From: Flavobacteriales bacterium
GTDB taxonomy: Bacteria > Bacteroidota > Bacteroidia > Flavobacteriales_E > Vicingaceae
NCBI GenBank assembly: GCA_029262915.1
Contig: JAJCYN010000269.1
Location: 1 to 10,100, forward strand
Length of the DNA stretch: 10,100 nt
Direction of reading: 5' to 3'
Shown: piece after piece, positions 6,570 to 10,100 of the stretch
Layout of the letters: the number at the start of each line of letters is the position of its first letter
How positions within the stretch are numbered: the stretch's first letter is position 1
Notes under the pieces: generated by a model
Database searches by the model: none
What the model was told of the DNA's origin: nothing
Seen by the model: the letters and a program-made list of their open reading frames with translations, nothing else
Position numbers and translations under genes: made by a program

Positions 6570-8285
6570 CTATCTTGTAAAAGGGATAGAAACGTTAGAT
6601 TCGTTTCCAACTCCATCGGTTAAAGTTAATTCAAAAGTATGTTTTCCTTTTGGCAAGTTATCAAAAGTGTAAAACAATTTTGCTTTTTTTGCTTCGTATT
6701 CCATCATTATCCATTTGCCATTAATGCTTCCTCTGTAAGATTTTACACCAGATAAATTGTCCGCAATTTTTATGGTTATGGTAGAATTTCCAGACATGTT
6801 TTTATTAGCAAAAATATTAGTAGGTGTAATCTTTGGAGCAATAGTATCAATCATAACAGCAAACCCACCAAAGGCTTTTGATTTAGCTGTGATATAATTA
6901 TTTCGCCAAGTACCACCTTTTGAGTAATACCGTTTTCTTCTGTCAAAATGAACAACAGTTGCTTTACTTCTTAAATATTCACTTAATCTGCCCACTTTAA
7001 TAGAAACGGATATAGCTTTATGTAAAGGAGTGTAATCATTGTGAATAAAATAGGTAGGAGTTATCGCTTTACTTAATGTATCTGCTTTATGGTAATATAG
7101 AGATAAGTCTTTATAAAGAGCATTTTGAGGAATGCTAACTGCAATGTTTTGATCTTCAAAATAGTTGCTGTCTTGGTAACTAAAAATAGTATCTACGGTT
7201 GGATTTAAAATAACATTAACTTGTTTTTTGTCATAATTCCCAGTAACACCAAAAGCAATGGTCGATGTATTTCTATAGCTATCTTTAACAACATATTTGA
7301 ATGCATGTTTATCATTTTTAGAAAAATGGACAATACCATTGTTTTTTGTTGAGGTATAAATGTTCAGGTGATTGTTTGGTTCTATGTAGCTTCTTTGAAA
7401 CCTTATTTTTTGAGTTAAAAACATTTTATAATCAATTAAAGAATTTAAGGCTCTAGATTCATCGAAACTAAATTTTTTCATTTCTGATTTATATATAGTT
7501 GTTGAATTTTTGAATAATTCTATTGAATAAATTCCATTTCTGTTTCCATTACCATTCAGTTTATCTATGGTTTCGATACCGATGCCAATTTCGCCATAAG
7601 CATTAATGGGCGTAGCGTATTTTAGTTTATATGTTCCTGCAGAACCAGTAACTAAAAAACGTTGTGTTTTTCTTTTATTGTTTACATAACTAGTATCGTT
7701 TAAAGGTGTTAAGGTTATACTTTGTATTAATGGTTTAATGTTATCTTTTATGGGAAATCCGAACAAAAGAGGATTGACTGGGAATTCTGACTCTGTTTCT
7801 CTTATTTCAAAATGCAGGTGTGGTCCACCAGAACCTCCAGTATTTCCAGAAAGTGCAATTATATCTCCTTTTTTTACGCTCATCAATGTGTCTGAAGGAT
7901 ACCAATCTATTTCCCAGTTTTCCATTTCGTATTGGTGTTGTTTTACTATTTTGGCTATGTTTCCTTTGAATCTCTGCAAGTGTGCATAAACAGTTGTGTA
8001 GCCATTTGGGTGATCAATATAAATTGTTTTTCCATAACCCCAAGGAGAAATTTTAACTCTCGAAACAAAACCATCAGCAGTGGCATAAATGTTAAATCCT
8101 TCTTTTCCTTGAGTTTTCATATCTAGTCCAGAATGAAAGTGATTAGAGCGTAATTCTCCAAAATTTCCAGCTAGGTATAAAGGGATTCCTAGTGGAGACT
8201 GAAAATAATTTTTAGGAATGCTGTCTTGTGAAAAGCAATTTAAACCAGCTATAAATATTAATAAAGTAATTAAATATCGAATCAT
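6570..8285 (-). CDS. secreted M23 family metallopeptidase (peptidoglycan hydrolase)
   Basis: This 571-residue secreted zinc endopeptidase probably cuts peptide cross-links of peptidoglycan in the periplasm. A signal peptide covers residues 1-20 (cleavage near CFSQ). The M23/LytM domain runs from about 28 to 175. Every catalytic position is present: HxxxD at H51-D55, H102 in the YAHLQRF motif, and HxH at H156-H158 in GPHLHFE. By analogy with LytM, zinc is held by H51, D55 and H158, while H102 and H156 are catalytic. A loop of about 30 residues (107-137) between H102 and the HxH motif enlarges the domain. The long C-terminal part is beta-rich and ends in an Ig-like domain (about 485-571, with ADNLSGVKSY and LTLTDGVGNES). 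Intact ligands argue against a degenerate EnvC-type activator. The gene is divergent from the zapA cluster and leads a two-gene unit. Confidence 0.92.
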   Translation of the reverse strand: MIRYLITLLIFIAGLNCFSQDSIPKNYFQSPLGIPLYLAGNFGELRSNHFHSGLDMKTQGKEGFNIYATADGFVSRVKISPWGYGKTIYIDHPNGYTTVYAHLQRFKGNIAKIVKQHQYEMENWEIDWYPSDTLMSVKKGDIIALSGNTGGSGGPHLHFEIRETESEFPVNPLLFGFPIKDNIKPLIQSITLTPLNDTSYVNNKRKTQRFLVTGSAGTYKLKYATPINAYGEIGIGIETIDKLNGNGNRNGIYSIELFKNSTTIYKSEMKKFSFDESRALNSLIDYKMFLTQKIRFQRSYIEPNNHLNIYTSTKNNGIVHFSKNDKHAFKYVVKDSYRNTSTIAFGVTGNYDKKQVNVILNPTVDTIFSYQDSNYFEDQNIAVSIPQNALYKDLSLYYHKADTLSKAITPTYFIHNDYTPLHKAISVSIKVGRLSEYLRSKATVVHFDRRKRYYSKGGTWRNNYITAKSKAFGGFAVMIDTIAPKITPTNIFANKNMSGNSTITIKIADNLSGVKSYRGSINGKWIMMEYEAKKAKLFYTFDNLPKGKHTFELTLTDGVGNESNVSIPFTR

Positions 8286-8327
8286 ATTTTGTTTAAAAAC
8301 GAGAGGTAAACTGACTAATTAGTATTT

Positions 8328-8357
8328 CAAACTTCAATAATCTGATTAATCTCTCAA
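8328..8357 (-). promoter_or_regulatory. candidate promoter of the M23 peptidase gene
   Basis: On the minus strand, TTG (8357-8355) and GAAGTTTG (8335-8328) are separated by 19 nt. The second box differs from TAnnTTTG at its first base only. Transcription would start near 8321, giving a leader of about 35 nt. The match is weak but well placed. Confidence 0.3.
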
Positions 8358-8370
8358 TAATTATTTAAGG

Positions 8371-8417
8371 CATAGCCTGCAAAAATTCTACCAAATAAGT
8401 AGATAGGCAAAGCTATG
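8371..8417. repeat. extended imperfect hairpin in the divergent intergenic region
   Basis: Three nested stems can form: CATAGC (8371-8376) with GCTATG (8412-8417), TGC (8378-8380) with GCA (8407-8409), and TCTAC (8387-8391) with GTAGA (8399-8403), around a 7-nt loop. It lies between the two divergent promoters, outside both predicted transcripts. It could be a regulator site, a cruciform or the remnant of a short mobile repeat. There is no T-tract, so it is not a terminator. Confidence 0.35.
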
Positions 8418-8481
8418 TAGGAAGAAATGAAAAAAAAGATATTTTAAATAAGATTATTCACAAATTATAGTGTAAAAAAAC

Positions 8482-8489
8482 TAAATTTG
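8482..8489 (+). promoter_or_regulatory. -7 promoter box of the zapA cluster
   Basis: TAAATTTG is a perfect match to the Bacteroidota -7 consensus TAnnTTTG. It lies 38 nt before the ATG at 8528, so the leader would be about 30 nt. No TTG is found at the expected -33 distance; TTC at 8457-8459 is the nearest (22-nt spacer). It would drive the coiled-coil gene and zapA, and perhaps read on into the 6S region. Confidence 0.5.
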
Positions 8490-8527
8490 TAGAGGTTGGT
8501 TTTGTCAACTTATTTTGATATTTACAA

Positions 8528-8812
8528 ATGAAAGATATATCAATTTTAGTAAGTGGAGTTAAAAAAAAAGCTGGAAAGCTAATTGAAAAACATACTTTAT
8601 TTGTTGAAAAGAATGATAAGCTTTCGAAAGAAATAGTAAAAATAAAAGAAGAATTAACTAAAAAAAATCAACAGGTTTTGGAATTAAACGACAAAGTAAA
8701 GTTGTTGAAAATTGCAGGGAGTGTTGATGGAGAAAGTACCAAGGAAGTAAAGTTGAAGATTAACGAAATGGTACGGGAAATTGATAAATGTATTGCTCAA
8801 ATTAACAGATAA
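8528..8812 (+). CDS. small coiled-coil protein upstream of zapA, putative division partner
   Basis: This is a 94-residue cytoplasmic protein without signal peptide or membrane helix. Residues about 10-62 form a long Lys/Glu-rich heptad-like helix (for example LSKEIVKIKEELTKKNQQVLE, here 32-52 by position). A short GSVDGES linker follows, then a second helix (71-94) ending VREIDKCIAQINR. My recollection is that a similar short protein of unknown function often precedes zapA in Bacteroidota. Its size and coiled-coil form recall ZapB of Gammaproteobacteria, which binds ZapA at the Z-ring, but I see no sequence evidence of homology. It starts the operon and ends 14 nt before zapA. The inference is that it works with ZapA at the division site; its actual function is untested here. 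Confidence 0.78.
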   Translation: MKDISILVSGVKKKAGKLIEKHTLFVEKNDKLSKEIVKIKEELTKKNQQVLELNDKVKLLKIAGSVDGESTKEVKLKINEMVREIDKCIAQINR

Positions 8813-8826
8813 TTAATAAATCCCAA

Positions 8827-9111
8827 ATGGGAGAGTTGTCGATAAAAATAAAAATTGCAAATAGGGTTTACCCTTTAACAGTAAATGCCAACGAGGAAGA
8901 AGGCATAAGAAATGCAGCAGAAAAAATTAACCAATCAATTGGTGATTTTGAACGATTGTATGATGTTAAAGATAAACAAGACTTATTAGCAATGGCTGCA
9001 CTTAAAGTGGCCACTCGTAACTTTGATTTGGAAAAAGAAGGCATTTTGAATAGTGCTGGAATTGAAGAAGATTTAATAATGGTAGAACAATTGTTAGACC
9101 AGCATCTGTAA
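8827..9111 (+). CDS. zapA: cell division protein ZapA
   Basis: This 94-residue ZapA family protein bundles and stabilises FtsZ filaments at the division site. The N-terminal beta-hairpin region (SIKIKIANRVYPLTV, 5-19) is followed by the family's EEGIRNAAEKIN helix start (24-35). The hallmark QDLLAMAALKVA lies at 51-62, and a C-terminal helix ending VEQLLDQHL would form the dimer or tetramer coiled coil. The length is typical (about 95-110). It follows the coiled-coil gene by 14 nt, and 6S RNA and rny lie downstream, an order commonly seen in Bacteroidota. There is no Shine-Dalgarno sequence. Both the family call and the start are secure. Confidence 0.93.
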   Translation: MGELSIKIKIANRVYPLTVNANEEEGIRNAAEKINQSIGDFERLYDVKDKQDLLAMAALKVATRNFDLEKEGILNSAGIEEDLIMVEQLLDQHL

Positions 9112-9154
9112 CGTTCTTTTAAATAGATAAGAAGCAATAATTTATTCGAGATAT

Positions 9155-9171
9155 TTACGCTTAAGGCGTAA
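9155..9171. repeat. short perfect hairpin between zapA and 6S RNA
   Basis: TTACGC (9155-9160) and GCGTAA (9166-9171) flank TTAAG as a perfect 6-bp stem. It lies 10 nt before the predicted 6S 5' end. The sequence after it is AT-rich (ATTAAAAAG) but not a T-tract, so it is a poor terminator for zapA. It could protect the zapA 3' end or mark a processing site for 6S. Confidence 0.35.
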
Positions 9172-9180
9172 TTAAAAAGT

Positions 9181-9388
9181 CCCGTACAAATTTATTTCGT
9201 TTGATAAACTAACATTTTACTTAGTTGGAGCAATGCTCATAAGTAGCTTAGAACAGGCCCCTTGTAAACCTTTATAAGGAATTTATCCCGATATTTATTG
9301 GGATGGACGTGGGAAGTTCGAACATACTTGGCGGCTCCAAACATTATTTTAGCGGGTTTATCCAAGCCAAATTTGTGCGGGTTTTTTT
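9181..9388 (+). ncRNA. ssrS: 6S RNA (Bacteroidota type)
   Basis: This is about 208 nt of structured RNA that binds housekeeping RNA polymerase by imitating open promoter DNA. The closing stem pairs CCCGTACAAATTT (9181-9193) with AAATTTGTGCGGG (9369-9381): 13 pairs, one of them G-U. A large central bubble follows (9194-9224 against 9341-9368), the hallmark of 6S RNA. Above it runs a long interrupted rod: TTGGAGC/GCTCCAA (9225-9231/9334-9340), AAGTA/TACTT (9241-9245/9325-9329), GAAC/GTTC (9251-9254/9316-9319), CCC/GGG (9258-9260/9311-9313), and a terminal hairpin 9285-9292/9297-9304. The place between zapA and rny is where 6S RNA lies in many Bacteroidota. No good TAnnTTTG box ends near 9175, so the 5' end may arise by processing or from an atypical promoter. 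Ends are estimated from pairing. Confidence 0.85.
9369..9388 (+). terminator. 6S RNA 3' end: closing-stem arm plus T-tract
   Basis: The 3' arm of the 6S closing stem ends in GCGGG and is followed at once by seven T (9382-9388). The whole 6S rod closed by a GC-rich stem base would act as an intrinsic terminator. Termination is unlikely to be complete if rny depends on read-through. Confidence 0.65.
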
Positions 9389-9455
9389 ATGCCTTAAAAT
9401 AATGTAAAATGGACTTTATGATTGAAGTTATTAACATTAATTAAAAACAATTAAA

Positions 9456-10100
9456 ATGGACATAGTAAGTATTATTATTGGAGTTGTTGTTGGAGGAGTT
9501 GTTGTTGGAGGTATTGTTGTTATGATGATGAAAAAAGGAGCAGAATCTAAAGGCAATAGAATTATTGAAGATGCTAAAACAGAAGGAGAAGTACAGCGTA
9601 AAGAAAAGATCCTTCAAGCAAAAGAAAAGTTTTTACAATTAAAAGAAGAGCATGAAAAAGTAATTAATGATAGAGAACGTAAAATTACTGATTTAGAAAA
9701 CCGTGCTAAACAAAAAAATGATTCTGCTTCTAAGCAAATAGAGGAAGCAAAACGTAAAGAAAACGAGGTAAATCGAATTAAAGAAAATCTTACTAAGCAA
9801 TTAGAAATTGTAGAGAAAAAGGAAAATGATTTAGAATCTGCTCACAAAAAACAAGTAGAACAATTAGAAACTATATCTGGGTTAAAAGCAGAAGAAGCAA
9901 AAGCTGAACTAGTTGATGCTTTAAAAGATGAAGCTAAAACAGATGCATTGGCATTAATTAAAGATGTTGTTGATGAAGCAAAAATTAATGCGAATAAGGA
10001 AGCACGTAAAATAGTCGTTCAAACGATACAAAGAGTTGCTACTGAGCAGGCTGTTGAAAATTCTGTTTCTATTTTTAGAATTGAGAGTGATGAGATTAAG
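9456..10100 (+). CDS. rny: ribonuclease Y, N-terminal part (cut by window edge)
   Basis: The first 215 codons of RNase Y are present; the frame is still open at the right edge. RNase Y is a membrane-anchored endoribonuclease that starts mRNA decay. Residues 3-24 form a single membrane anchor of Val, Gly and Ile with three Met at its end. Residues about 26-190 are a long, highly charged coiled coil. Residues 204-215 ([12 protein letters not shown]) are the conserved lead into the KH domain, whose GRIIGREGRN motif would follow just outside the window. The KH and HD catalytic domains are not visible, so activity cannot be judged. The start is the ATG at 9456, 67 nt after the 6S T-tract. A possible -7 box, TATGATTG (9417-9424), has no -33 partner, so rny may depend on read-through from 6S or on a weak promoter. 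Confidence 0.92.
   Translation, partial: MDIVSIIIGVVVGGVVVGGIVVMMMKKGAESKGNRIIEDAKTEGEVQRKEKILQAKEKFLQLKEEHEKVINDRERKITDLENRAKQKNDSASKQIEEAKRKENEVNRIKENLTKQLEIVEKKENDLESAHKKQVEQLETISGLKAEEAKAELVDALKDEAKTDALALIKDVVDEAKINANKEARKIVVQTIQRVATEQAVENSVSIFRIESDEIK

Noticed and set aside
8230..8240. Lipobox in the M23 signal peptide (Cys17)
   Set aside because: The residues before the cysteine (G-L-N) do not fit a lipobox. Cleavage after CFSQ by signal peptidase I is more likely.
6570..8285. M23 protein as a catalytically dead EnvC/NlpD-type amidase activator
   Set aside because: H51, D55, H102, H156 and H158 are all present, so an active enzyme is expected.
8868..9137. Antisense reading frame across zapA as a gene
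   Set aside because: It is the mirror of a well-supported zapA gene, resembles no family, and lacks its own promoter.
1..10100. Mobile element, CRISPR array, toxin-antitoxin pair or defence system
   Set aside because: I saw no transposase, integrase, regular spaced repeats, terminal inverted repeats or effector motifs. Gene content and codon use are uniform across the window.

Overview
The window looks like chromosomal DNA from a member of the Bacteroidota, most likely Flavobacteriales. The DNA is AT-rich. One secreted protein ends in a type IX secretion (T9SS) type A sorting domain. Most start codons lack a Shine-Dalgarno sequence, and several upstream regions carry sequences close to the Bacteroidota promoter pattern TTG-N17-23-TAnnTTTG. 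The right end has the order zapA - 6S RNA - rny, which is characteristic of this phylum. I cannot assign a genus.

Layout. (1) At positions 1-46 there is the 5' tip of a leftward gene with a signal-peptide-like start, cut by the window edge. An intergenic region with two adjoining palindromes separates it from a rightward gene for a T9SS-exported protein of unknown function (205-1293). (2) A tight four-gene leftward operon follows (5987 down to 1298): ABC ATPase, HlyD/MacA-type adaptor, MacB/FtsX-type permease and TolC-type outer-membrane channel. Together these make a complete MacAB-TolC-like tripartite efflux pump, with ATPase and permease on separate chains. The permease starts at TTG, and its ribosome binding site lies inside the last codons of the adaptor. 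(3) A leftward pair (8285 down to 6180) encodes a secreted M23 metallopeptidase with intact zinc ligands and, 3 nt behind it, a small cytoplasmic protein that I do not recognise. (4) Diverging from it is a rightward cluster: a small coiled-coil protein, ZapA, 6S RNA, and the first 215 codons of RNase Y, cut by the right edge.

Functionally the window holds envelope and housekeeping genes: export (T9SS cargo, efflux), peptidoglycan cleavage (M23), Z-ring assembly (ZapA and its coiled-coil neighbour), control of RNA polymerase (6S RNA) and mRNA decay (RNase Y). I saw no mobile element, CRISPR array, tRNA, rRNA or defence system, and nothing that I would confidently call a new system. The points most worth following are the 6S RNA structure, the coiled-coil partner gene of zapA, the unrecognised gene coupled to the M23 peptidase, the TTG-started permease, and the palindrome placed between the promoter elements at the left end.
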